Assembly (NCBI RefSeq): GCF_900176515.1
Contig: NZ_FWXV01000007.1
Coordinates: forward strand, 372,001 to 436,000
Source: Kibdelosporangium aridum
GTDB taxonomy: Bacteria; Actinomycetota; Actinomycetes; Mycobacteriales; Pseudonocardiaceae
Reading direction: 5' to 3'
Length of the DNA stretch: 64,000 bases
Each line of letters opens with the position of its first letter. Within the stretch, counting starts at the first letter, position 1. The notes under the pieces were generated by a model. The model was not told the DNA's origin and did no database searches. It saw only the letters and a program-made list of their open reading frames with translations. The position numbers and the translations under genes were made by a program. Shown in pieces: positions 16,906-24,487 of the stretch.

Positions 16906-17529
16906 TCAGGGTGCGAGCATCGTCTTCATCTGGGCGATCTCCTTCTCCTGCGTGACGATCACGTCCTGGGCCATCTCCTCGACGAAGACGTCCGCGCCGG
17001 TCTGCAGCACGTCGGTCGCCATGGACAGCGCGCCTTCGTGATGCTTGGTCATCAACTGCACGAACAACTTGTCGAACTCCGGACCGCTCGCCGCGCGCAA
17101 CGCGGCGAGCTGTTCGGGTGTCGCCATACCCATCATCTGCTCGTGACCTTCGTGCGCGGCGGGGCCGCCGCCGTTCTTGGACAACCAGGCCTCCATCGAC
17201 TTGATGTCGGGGCCTTGGGTGTCGGCGATCCGGCTGGCGAACGACTTCAGCGTCGGGTTCGCGCCGCGCTGGGGCACCAGGCTGGTCATCTCCAGAGCCT
17301 GCTGGTGGTGCTTGATCATCATCCGGATGTAGCGGAAGTCCGCGTCGTTCGGCTGGTTGCGTGGCAGGTCGGCGGGGGTTTGGCCGGGTGCCAACGTCTT
17401 CGCGGCCTCTCCCGGTTTGCCCGGAACGATCACCCCGGGCGACTCCTCCGAGTGCTGGTCTGGCTCGGTGGTACACCCGGCGACCACCAGAAGTGTCGCA
17501 GCCAAGCCAATACCCCAGATACGCCTCAC
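16906..17529 (-). CDS. DUF305-family lipoprotein
   Basis: The 207-residue protein has a lipoprotein signal (LLVVAGC, lipobox Cys19) and a His/Met-rich helical domain. That domain repeats the DUF305 motif: YIRMMIKHHQQALEM in the first half and FVQLMTKHHEGALSM in the second. The HEGHEQMMGM segment adds further candidate metal ligands. Members are extracytoplasmic and often lie near copper-handling genes, but no copper gene is adjacent here. Its role is therefore open. Confidence 0.88.
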   Translation of the reverse strand: MRRIWGIGLAATLLVVAGCTTEPDQHSEESPGVIVPGKPGEAAKTLAPGQTPADLPRNQPNDADFRYIRMMIKHHQQALEMTSLVPQRGANPTLKSFASRIADTQGPDIKSMEAWLSKNGGGPAAHEGHEQMMGMATPEQLAALRAASGPEFDKLFVQLMTKHHEGALSMATDVLQTGADVFVEEMAQDVIVTQEKEIAQMKTMLAP

Positions 17530-17655
17530 GGTGTGTCACCGTACAACAGACCAGTCGGGCTGGTTTCCTACTTTCGGATGCTTTCCGCAGCTAAATGTTG
17601 GCGGAATACTGTCGGCACCCGGCGTTTCCTGTGCGTCGGGCGAGAGGAGCCTGAC

Positions 17656-19068
17656 ATGGGGGCGAAAGGTAGATCGCTCGCGCTGCTCGGAGCCGCGGCG
17701 GTGGCACTACCGATGATCATCAGCACGCCCGCAGCGGCTGCTGACCAGAGCGGCATCCCCGGCATCGACGAGGTCCGGCACAGCTGGAACATCCGACAGC
17801 TGGCCAGCGTGCCGAAGCAAGCGCCGTTCAACGTCCCTGAAGCGTTGAACACCGACCTGGCGTTCAGTGGCGACAAGGCGATTGTCGGCAACTACAACGG
17901 GTTCACCATCTACGACATCCGCAACCCACGGAAGCCGAAGCTGATCAGCCAGGTGTCCTGCCCGGGTGGTCAGAACGACGTCTCGGTCTCCGGCAACCTC
18001 GTCTTCCTGTCCACGGACTCGTCACGCAGCGACAACTCGTGCAACAGCGTGTCGAAGCCTGCGTCCGAGAAGGACGCGTGGGAAGGCATCAAGATCTTCG
18101 ACATCAGCGACGCCCGCGCGCCGAAGTACGTCGCGGCGGTGGAGACGAACTGCGGTTCGCACACCCACACGCTGGTGCCGGACAACAAGTCCAAGGACCT
18201 GTACCTGTACGTCTCGTCGTACGGTCCGCGTGCGGAGTTCCCCGACTGCTCACCGCCGCACGACCTGATCTCGATCATCAAGGTGCCGGCGAAGAACCCG
18301 GCCGCGGCGGCCATCGTGGCCAAGCCGGTGCTCTTCCCGGACGGCGGTAACCCCGGTGTCGGCGGCACGTTCCCCGACAAGATCGTCTCGGCGACCTCGG
18401 GCTGCCACGACATCACCGTGTACCCCTCGAAGGATCTCGCGGCCGGTGCCTGCATGGGTGACGGCATCCTGTTCGACATCAAGAACCGCGAGAAGCCGCG
18501 CGTGATCAACCAGGTGCGGGACAACGAACACTTCGCGTTCTGGCACTCGGCGACGTTCAACAACGAGGGCACGAAGGTCGTGTTCACCGACGAGCTCGGT
18601 GGCGGCGGGCGCGCGACCTGCAACGAGCAGATCGGCCCGGAGCGCGGTGCGGACGGCGTCTACGACATCACCGGTCGTGGCGACAACCGCAAGCTGGAGT
18701 TCCGAAGCTACTTCAAGATCCCGCGGCCCAACGCGGAGTCCGAGGTGTGCGTCGCGCACAACGGCTCGCTGATCCCGGTGCTCGGCAAGGACATCATGGT
18801 CCAGGCCTGGTACCAGGGCGGGATCTCGGTGTGGGACTTCACCGACTCGGCACGGCCGAAGGAGATCGGCTACTGGGAACGCGGCCCGGTCTCCAACACG
18901 CTGACCACCGCTGGTCCGTGGTCGACGTACTACTACAACGGGCACATCTACTCGTCGGACATCGAGAAGGGCTTCGAGGTCCTCGAGATCATCGATCCCC
19001 GGGTGATCTCCGCGAAGTTCGTGAAGATGAAGGAGCTCAACGCCCAGACGCAGACCCGCTTCTGGTGA
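17656..19068 (+). CDS. Secreted LVIVD-repeat beta-propeller-like protein
   Basis: The 470-residue product has a signal peptide (ALLGAAAVALPMIISTPAAA, cleavage near residue 32). Repeated blade-like motifs of the LVIVD type follow, such as GFTIYDIRNPRKPKLISQVS, IKIFDISDARAPKYVAAVE and ISVWDFTDSARPKEIGYWE. Several cysteines and histidines (GSHTHTLVPD, CHDITVYP) are conserved in this secreted actinobacterial group. A propeller-fold extracellular protein is indicated, with unknown ligand. The ATG at 17656 follows GAGAGGAG. A very strong terminator follows the gene. Confidence 0.82.
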   Translation: MGAKGRSLALLGAAAVALPMIISTPAAAADQSGIPGIDEVRHSWNIRQLASVPKQAPFNVPEALNTDLAFSGDKAIVGNYNGFTIYDIRNPRKPKLISQVSCPGGQNDVSVSGNLVFLSTDSSRSDNSCNSVSKPASEKDAWEGIKIFDISDARAPKYVAAVETNCGSHTHTLVPDNKSKDLYLYVSSYGPRAEFPDCSPPHDLISIIKVPAKNPAAAAIVAKPVLFPDGGNPGVGGTFPDKIVSATSGCHDITVYPSKDLAAGACMGDGILFDIKNREKPRVINQVRDNEHFAFWHSATFNNEGTKVVFTDELGGGGRATCNEQIGPERGADGVYDITGRGDNRKLEFRSYFKIPRPNAESEVCVAHNGSLIPVLGKDIMVQAWYQGGISVWDFTDSARPKEIGYWERGPVSNTLTTAGPWSTYYYNGHIYSSDIEKGFEVLEIIDPRVISAKFVKMKELNAQTQTRFW

Positions 19069-19082
19069 TCTGACTTCTTCAC

Positions 19083-19118
19083 GCTGAAGCCGGTGCGACC
19101 CGTCGCACCGGCTTCAGC
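19083..19118 (+). terminator. Strong intrinsic terminator after the LVIVD gene
   Basis: A perfect 16-bp stem, GCTGAAGCCGGTGCGA with its complement, closes the tetraloop CCCG and is followed by CGTTTG. Confidence 0.92.
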
Positions 19119-19173
19119 CGTTTGCGGGCCCGACCCCTAAGGGCGAGGTCGCGTTTTCCAGGGGCAGTGCCGG

Positions 19174-20121
19174 ATGTCCGAATCGCCGCGAGTCCGTAAC
19201 GTGCTGCGCGTGAACCTGATCGAGACCGAGTCACTGGAGAAGCGGTACGGCGGCACGGTCACCGCGCTTGCCGACCTCACGGTGACCATTGAGCCGGGCA
19301 TCGTGGGGCTGGTCGGCGCCAACGGCGCGGGCAAGAGCACGCTGATCAAACTGTCGCTGGGGTTGCTCGAACCGACCGGCGGGAAGATCCGGGTACTGGG
19401 GTTGGACCCGCTCACCGACGGCGACGCGATCCGTGCACGGGTGGGTTACATGCCCGAGCACGACTGTCTTCCGCCCGACATGTCCGCCGCCGAGTTCGTC
19501 ACGCACATGGGACGCGTCAGCGGCCTTCCACCCGCCGCGGCACGCGAGCGGGCGTCGGAGACGTTGCGGCATGTCGGCTTGTACGAGGAGCGCTATCGCC
19601 AGATCGGCGGTTACTCGACCGGCATGAAGCAACGGGTCAAACTCGCCCAAGCGCTTGTGCACGATCCCGAGTTGCTGTTGCTGGACGAGCCGACGAACGG
19701 GCTCGACCCGGAGGGCCGCAGGGCGATGCTCACCCTGGTGCACCGGATCGGCAGCGAGTTCGGCATCTCCGTGGTGGTCTGCTCGCACCTGCTCGGCGAG
19801 ATCGAGCGGATCTGCACGTCGCTGGTGGCCATCGAGAGCGGCAGGCTGCTGCGTTCGGCGACGCTGTCGTCGATGACGCAGCACAGCGACATCCTGATGA
19901 TCGAAGTCGACGACGGCGAGGATGCGCTGACCGACCGGTTGGTAGGCGACGGGCTCGCGGTGCGACGCAAGGACCGCGTGCTGATGGTGACGCTCAACGG
20001 CGACACCACGTTCGACACGATCCGCGACGCGGTCGCGGACCTAGACCTGTCATTGCACCGTCTTGAGCAGCACCGTCACCAGGTCGCCGACCTGTTCCGG
20101 GAGGAGGTCAGCCATGCCTGA
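19174..20121 (+). CDS. ABC transporter ATP-binding protein (ABC-2 exporter, first pair)
   Basis: The 315-residue ATPase has Walker A GANGAGKST at residues 48-56, a signature loop of GYSTGMKQR type, Walker B LLLLDEPTNG, and a C-terminal extension usual in exporters. It powers the membrane protein encoded next, whose start overlaps its stop by 8 bp. A GTG at 19210 is an alternative start. This is the first gene of a four-gene ATPase-permease-ATPase-permease operon. The substrate is unknown. Confidence 0.9.
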   Translation: MSESPRVRNVLRVNLIETESLEKRYGGTVTALADLTVTIEPGIVGLVGANGAGKSTLIKLSLGLLEPTGGKIRVLGLDPLTDGDAIRARVGYMPEHDCLPPDMSAAEFVTHMGRVSGLPPAAARERASETLRHVGLYEERYRQIGGYSTGMKQRVKLAQALVHDPELLLLDEPTNGLDPEGRRAMLTLVHRIGSEFGISVVVCSHLLGEIERICTSLVAIESGRLLRSATLSSMTQHSDILMIEVDDGEDALTDRLVGDGLAVRRKDRVLMVTLNGDTTFDTIRDAVADLDLSLHRLEQHRHQVADLFREEVSHA

Positions 20122-20971
20122 ATCGGGTGTCATACACGATATTGGATATCAACGATACGAAGGCCCGCGGCTGAGCCGCCGGTATTCCGCGTGGTCGATC
20201 TACGTGCACAGCCTGCGCAGCGCGTTCGGCCTCGGCCGCACCGCGAAGGCGAAGATCCTGCCCTTGGGGATGTTCACGGTCGCGTGCATGGCGTCGCTGA
20301 TCATCGTCGTGGTCAGCAGCCAGTTGCCCGAGCCCGTGCTGACGTACGTCGGGCTGGTGTCGACGTTCTCGTACGGAATCACCGCGTTCGCCGCGATCGT
20401 CGCGCCCGAACTGGTGTCGCGCGATCTGCGCAACAGCCTCCTGCCGCTGTACTTCTCCCGGCCGCCGCACCGGACGCATTACGCGCTCGCCAAGTTCGGC
20501 GCGCTGATCTCGGCCGTCTTCATCATGTACGCAGGCCCTCTGTTGATCATGTTCGTCGGGTTGGCGTTCGGTTCCGGCGGTCTTGGCGAGGTGTTCAGCG
20601 AACTCGGAGACCTCATACCCGGCGTGGTGGTGGCCTTGATCCACGCGATCGTGGTCGCGGCGATCGCGCTGCCGCTGGCCTCGCTGACCGGCAGGCGCGT
20701 GTTCGCAACTGGCCTGATCATCGCCGTTTTCCTGCTCAGCGCACCGGTATCCGGGGCGTTGCAGTCGTTCAGCTCGGGTGACGCGGCGTACCTGGCCGGC
20801 TTGATCAACCCGGTGAACCTGCTGAACGGCGTGGACGAGTGGCTGTTCGGCACAACCGAAAACCTCACGCTGATCGGACCGTACGGCCCCATCTACGGCG
20901 TGGCGGCGCTGCTGCTCACCGTGCTGGGTACCGCAGCGCTGATGTGGCGTTACGAGAAGGTGAAAGCATGA
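20114..20971 (+). CDS. ABC-2 type permease (first pair)
   Basis: The 285-residue membrane protein has about six hydrophobic helices and the ABC-2 feature AAIVAPELVSRDLRNSLLPL, in which the VSRDLRN segment resembles the coupling helix of these permeases. The ATG at 20114 is preceded by GAGGAGGT and overlaps the upstream stop. It forms the channel half of the first exporter module. The early part of the gene is unusually AT-rich for this DNA (CATACACGATATTGGATATC). Confidence 0.86.
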   Translation: MPESGVIHDIGYQRYEGPRLSRRYSAWSIYVHSLRSAFGLGRTAKAKILPLGMFTVACMASLIIVVVSSQLPEPVLTYVGLVSTFSYGITAFAAIVAPELVSRDLRNSLLPLYFSRPPHRTHYALAKFGALISAVFIMYAGPLLIMFVGLAFGSGGLGEVFSELGDLIPGVVVALIHAIVVAAIALPLASLTGRRVFATGLIIAVFLLSAPVSGALQSFSSGDAAYLAGLINPVNLLNGVDEWLFGTTENLTLIGPYGPIYGVAALLLTVLGTAALMWRYEKVKA

Positions 20972-21918
20972 CCGCCACCGCTATCGAACCAGGGACGACG
21001 ACCAAGATGGCCACAGTAGAACTGACCGGGGTGTCGCACTGGTACGGCAACGTCGTCGCGGTCAACGACGTCACCCTGACAATCGGCCCAGGCGTCACCG
21101 GCCTGCTCGGCCCGAACGGCGCGGGCAAGACAACTGTGCTGCACATGATGGCCGGTTTCCTCCCACCGTCGCAGGGAACAGTGACTGTCGGCGGACGCCC
21201 GTCCTGGCGTAACCCCGACGTCTACAAGGAACTCGGGTTGGTCACCGAACGCGAAAGCGTGCCCGGTTACCTGACCGCGCAGGAGTTCGTCTACGCCAGC
21301 GCGAAGCTGCACGGCCTGCGAGACCCAGGGGCCGCGACCGCCAAAGCCCTTGGCATCGTCGAGATGAACGACGCCAAAGACCGCCGCATCTCCACGTACT
21401 CCAAAGGCATGCGGCAGCGCACGCGAGTCGCCGCGTCGCTCGTGCACGACCCTTCGGTGCTGCTGTTGGACGAGCCGTTCAATGGAATGGACCCACGCCA
21501 GCGGCTGCACATGATGGACCTGCTGCACACCATGGCGGGCGAGGGCCGCACGATCCTGTTCAGCTCGCACATCCTGGAAGAGGTCGAACAGCTTTCCGGG
21601 ACCGTGCAGGTGATCGTCGCAGGCAGGCTGGCGGCGTCCGGCGACTACCGGCACATCCGACGGCTGATGACCAACCGGCCGCACGTGTTCACCATCCAGT
21701 CGTCCGACGACCGCGGGCTGGCGGCGGCGCTGATGGAGCTCAAGTCGGTGTCCGGAGTGGAGCTTGAGCCCTCCGGCCTGCACGTCCGCGCGAACGACTA
21801 CGGAACCTTCACCCGCGCGCTGACAAAGGTCGCGCGGGACAAGGACATCCGGTTGACCGCGGTGCTGCCGTCCGACGAGTCCCTGGAAAACGTCTTCTCC
21901 TACCTGGTGGCGTCATGA
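20968..21918 (+). CDS. ABC transporter ATP-binding protein (second pair)
   Basis: The 316-residue ATPase has Walker A GPNGAGKT at residues 48-55, signature YSKGMRQR and Walker B VLLLDEPFNGMD. Its C-terminal domain ends SLENVFSYLVAS, like ABC-2 exporter ATPases. It starts as ATGA over the previous stop. It is only a moderate relative of the first ATPase, so the two pairs are not a recent duplication. A heteromeric exporter built of both pairs is possible. Confidence 0.9.
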   Translation: MTATAIEPGTTTKMATVELTGVSHWYGNVVAVNDVTLTIGPGVTGLLGPNGAGKTTVLHMMAGFLPPSQGTVTVGGRPSWRNPDVYKELGLVTERESVPGYLTAQEFVYASAKLHGLRDPGAATAKALGIVEMNDAKDRRISTYSKGMRQRTRVAASLVHDPSVLLLDEPFNGMDPRQRLHMMDLLHTMAGEGRTILFSSHILEEVEQLSGTVQVIVAGRLAASGDYRHIRRLMTNRPHVFTIQSSDDRGLAAALMELKSVSGVELEPSGLHVRANDYGTFTRALTKVARDKDIRLTAVLPSDESLENVFSYLVAS

Positions 21919-22631
21919 ACCTCACGATCGCCGGTCTGACCGCACGGGCCCTGCTGGGCAGGCGGCGGATCCTGTTGCTGTTGCCGATGCCCGCGTTGCT
22001 GATCGGCCTGACCCTGATCGCCAACAGTTCGCCCGCGTCGCCGGACGAATGGGGACCGATCGTGCTGGGCCAGCTCGGCCTCGGCGTGATCCTGCCGCTG
22101 ACCGCGTTGATCGTCGGCAGCAGCGTGCTCGGCCTGGAGATCGAAGACGGGACGATCACGCACATCCTGGCCAAACCGTTGCCTCGCAGCGAGATCATCG
22201 TGGCGAAGCTCGTGGTGGCGTGGGCGGTCACAGCGGTGACCACGGCACTGCCGCTCGGCATCGCCGGCATGATCACGGACTCAGGCGCCACCGGCGTCGG
22301 CCTCGCGGTGGGCGCGGCGGTGGGCGCGCTGGCGTACACCGCGTTCTTCCTGGCATTGAGCCTGATGTCGCGCCGGCCGGTCGCGATCGGCCTGATCTAC
22401 ATCATGCTGTGGGAAAACCTGCTGGTGCAGTTCGTTTCCGGCGCGCGGACGCTGAGCATCCAGCAGTACTCGGTGACGCTCGCCGACGGCCTGGCGGGCA
22501 ACACGGAGCTGCTCAACTCCAACTTGTCCACCGTGACGGCATCGATCCTGGCCGCCGCGTTCATCGCGATCGGCACGGTCGTCGCCACGCAGCGGCTTCG
22601 TTCCTTCGCTCTGACGGGCGAGACCAGCTGA
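21915..22631 (+). CDS. ABC-2 type permease (second pair)
   Basis: The 238-residue polytopic protein has about six helices and the motif GLEIEDGTITHILAKPLPRS, matching the coupling-helix region of ABC-2 permeases. It overlaps the upstream ATPase as ATGA and ends the operon, 26 bp before a terminator hairpin. It lacks any periplasmic domain of note. The transported compound is unknown; lipids, peptides and drugs are all possible for this family. Confidence 0.88.
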   Translation: MNLTIAGLTARALLGRRRILLLLPMPALLIGLTLIANSSPASPDEWGPIVLGQLGLGVILPLTALIVGSSVLGLEIEDGTITHILAKPLPRSEIIVAKLVVAWAVTAVTTALPLGIAGMITDSGATGVGLAVGAAVGALAYTAFFLALSLMSRRPVAIGLIYIMLWENLLVQFVSGARTLSIQQYSVTLADGLAGNTELLNSNLSTVTASILAAAFIAIGTVVATQRLRSFALTGETS

Positions 22632-22656
22632 AATCCGGGGGTTATCCCCCACCAGG

Positions 22657-22686
22657 AGACCGGATGGCATCGAGCCACCCGGTCTC
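22657..22686 (+). terminator. Terminator after the double ABC-2 operon
   Basis: GAGACCGG pairs with CCGGTCTC and, inside it, TGGC with GCCA, closing a 5-nt loop. TTACTTTTC follows, giving a usable T-rich tail. Confidence 0.85.
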
Positions 22687-22699
22687 TTACTTTTCAAGT

Positions 22700-23068
22700 A
22701 TGGCAACAAAAACTCTAGACCTACTCGGCGCGAACGGTTGGCGCCGCGTCGTTTTCATGTACGTCGGCCCCGGCAAACGCCGCCAGTGGGCTGCCCGCCT
22801 CGGCCGACCGGGGCGCAGGACACCACCCGCGGTGACCGCGATCGCAGGCGCTGTCTCGATCTTCCTGTCGTTGTTCATCGGCTACCTGATCGGCAGAATC
22901 GCAACGTACGGCGTCTTTTGGCGCGAGGGACACGAAGCGGGAGCGTGGGGCGGACCGACACTCGTCGGAGCATGGCTCACTCACGCGTTGATCGCGGCTC
23001 CGATAGTGGCATTGGCGATGTGGCTGCTGGTCCCGATCACCAATCTCATCATCCGCGGCCTACGCTAA
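22700..23068 (+). CDS. Small membrane protein, two predicted helices
   Basis: A 122-residue open frame starts 13 bp after the terminator. It encodes a basic N terminus (GPGKRRQWAARLGRPGRR), a helix (AIAGAVSIFLSLFIGYLIG) and a second helix (LIAAPIVALAMWLLVPI). An ATG at 22757 is an alternative start, and no ribosome binding site clearly decides between them. Hydrophobicity pattern and codon use suggest a real gene, but I do not recognise the family. Confidence 0.55.
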   Translation: MATKTLDLLGANGWRRVVFMYVGPGKRRQWAARLGRPGRRTPPAVTAIAGAVSIFLSLFIGYLIGRIATYGVFWREGHEAGAWGGPTLVGAWLTHALIAAPIVALAMWLLVPITNLIIRGLR

Positions 23069-23193
23069 CCCCCTGCATACGGCCACACCGTGCCGTCAAC
23101 CGGCACGCCGAACTCAACTCACCCGCGATCCTTCGAGCCGCAGCCCACGCCCGCCCATTCCCTTCCAGCATAAGGACATCCCCCGCCCGACCC

Positions 23194-23266
23194 GGGGGGC
23201 TCCCCGTTCGCCAGTCTATCGGTGGGGCATGATCAACAGGGGTGAAGTTGTGTCCCCTGTGGACAA
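23194..23266 (+). repeat. Dispersed DnaA-box element, variant type 2, copy 2
   Basis: A GGGG/CCCC hairpin is followed by the core CCAGTCTATCG (23211-23221) and GTGGGGCATGATCAACAGGG. After 36 nt in all from the core comes TGTGGACAA at 23258-23266, inverted relative to type 1. It shares its post-core sequence with copy 5. Confidence 0.75.
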
Positions 23267-23275
23267 CTGCGCGGG

Positions 23276-23359
23276 TGTGGACAAGTGGGCGATGTGGATC
23301 TTTCCGCGGGATCGTTTGTCGGTCTCCGTCGGTAGGCTTGATTCCGGGGGCCGGAGGCC
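23276..23359 (-). repeat. Dispersed DnaA-box element, copy 3
   Basis: On the minus strand: hairpin GGCC-TCC-GGCC, CCCGGAAT, core CAAGCCTACCG (23340-23330), exactly 45 nt, then a perfect TTGTCCACA (23284-23276). Confidence 0.8.
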
Positions 23360-23564
23360 GCGCCTATGACCGGCAGAACGCGTCATCCGAAGGGTGCGGC
23401 GCTGTCAGTCCGCAGGCGCTCGTGGGCCTTGAGCAGCCCGGTCACCCTGGCGAATCCGAGAGTGCTCTGGTCTTGGCGGTCGGTCGTTATTTCGTCACAG
23501 TGGTATCAACTGTGGAAGTAGTCTCAAATGCAGTTGCACTATTCTCACCGGTGGAGGTGTTCCT

Positions 23565-24419
23565 ATGGCTGAGCTGGGAGTTGCCGACACCAACGGCATT
23601 CTGGCGATGCCGTGGATCGAACCGGAGCGGACCAGCGCAGGCCTTGGCTGGGAGCACGTCTACGTCTCCAAGCAGCGCGAAGTGCCGTACGCCGCGACCT
23701 TCAACGCAGCCGCGAGCCATCAGCTGATCATCCACCTGGTCAAGCCGGTGAAGGTTCGCCGCGGGAGGTTGCGGCCCAAGAACGTGCTTCCAGGAGAGAT
23801 GTTCCTGCAGCCCGCGCACGGCGAGCTTTCTGTCGAAGTGGGTGGCGAACTCGAGACTCTGCACGTCTACCTCGCGGACGAGGCTTTGCAGGCAGGCCGC
23901 GACAAACCAGTGCGCTTAGCCGAAGAACTCGGCACAACGGACCCGTTGCTCGAACAGCTCGCCTTGGCGCTGGACGCGACCGTCCGGGAATGGGAGCCGA
24001 GCGCACGTACCTATGTGGACCAAGTGACGGCATTGATTGCCAGTCAACTGATCCGGAATCACAGCGCCAGCCGCCCCATCCCGGAACCGAAAGCCACCGG
24101 GCTTTCTCAACGGCAGTTTGACCAAGTACGTGATTTGCTGGCCGAACGGTTGCACGAGCCGGTTCCGTTGAAGGACATGGCCGCCGTCGCCGGACTGTCG
24201 GTCAGCCAGTTCTCCCGCCAGTTCAAGGTCACGACAGGCACCGCGCCCCACCGTTTCCTGCTCAAAATGCGGCTGAAGCAAGCCGAATTGCTCCTGCGGA
24301 CCGGGTCTGTGCCCATCGCGGACATCGCGGCGCAGTGCGGTTTCACCCATCAGGAGCACATGACCAGGGTGATGCGCGCTCATCTGGGTACCACGCCAGG
24401 AGCGCTGCGCACCGGCTGA
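23565..24419 (+). CDS. AraC-family transcriptional regulator of the hydroxyquinol operon
   Basis: The 284-residue protein has an N-terminal cupin-like sensing domain (about residues 30-150). Two C-terminal helix-turn-helix motifs follow (VPLKDMAAVAGLSVSQFSRQ and ADIAAQCGFTHQEHMTRVMR) within a full AraC domain from about residue 185. The ATG follows GGAGGTGTTCCT. It is read in the same direction as, and ends 68 bp before, the ring-cleavage fusion gene. The spacer holds in-phase direct repeats suited to an AraC protein. It probably activates that operon in response to a phenolic compound. Confidence 0.87.
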   Translation: MAELGVADTNGILAMPWIEPERTSAGLGWEHVYVSKQREVPYAATFNAAASHQLIIHLVKPVKVRRGRLRPKNVLPGEMFLQPAHGELSVEVGGELETLHVYLADEALQAGRDKPVRLAEELGTTDPLLEQLALALDATVREWEPSARTYVDQVTALIASQLIRNHSASRPIPEPKATGLSQRQFDQVRDLLAERLHEPVPLKDMAAVAGLSVSQFSRQFKVTTGTAPHRFLLKMRLKQAELLLRTGSVPIADIAAQCGFTHQEHMTRVMRAHLGTTPGALRTG

Positions 24420-24424
24420 GCGTT

Positions 24425-24454
24425 TTGTGCAGCCGACACAGCAGGATTGTGCAG
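24425..24454 (+). promoter_or_regulatory. Candidate AraC direct-repeat operator
   Basis: TTGTGCAG occurs at 24425-24432 and 24447-24454, a 22-bp step or two helical turns, as expected for the two half-sites of an AraC-family activator. The sites lie 34-63 bp before the start of the fusion gene. Confidence 0.6.
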
Positions 24455-24487
24455 GAATGGTGACAATCCGGCCCGGATACTCGGGCA

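Larger units (their letters stand above)
23069..23564. other. 496-bp non-coding stretch with two inverted repeat elements and two DnaA-box-like sites
   Basis: No convincing gene is seen. The stretch carries a type 2 copy (plus orientation) and a type 1 copy (minus orientation) of the dispersed element. The copies face each other across two perfect TGTGGACAA sites (23258-23266 and 23276-23284). The last 110 bp before the AraC gene are AT-richer and probably hold its promoter. Confidence 0.6.
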
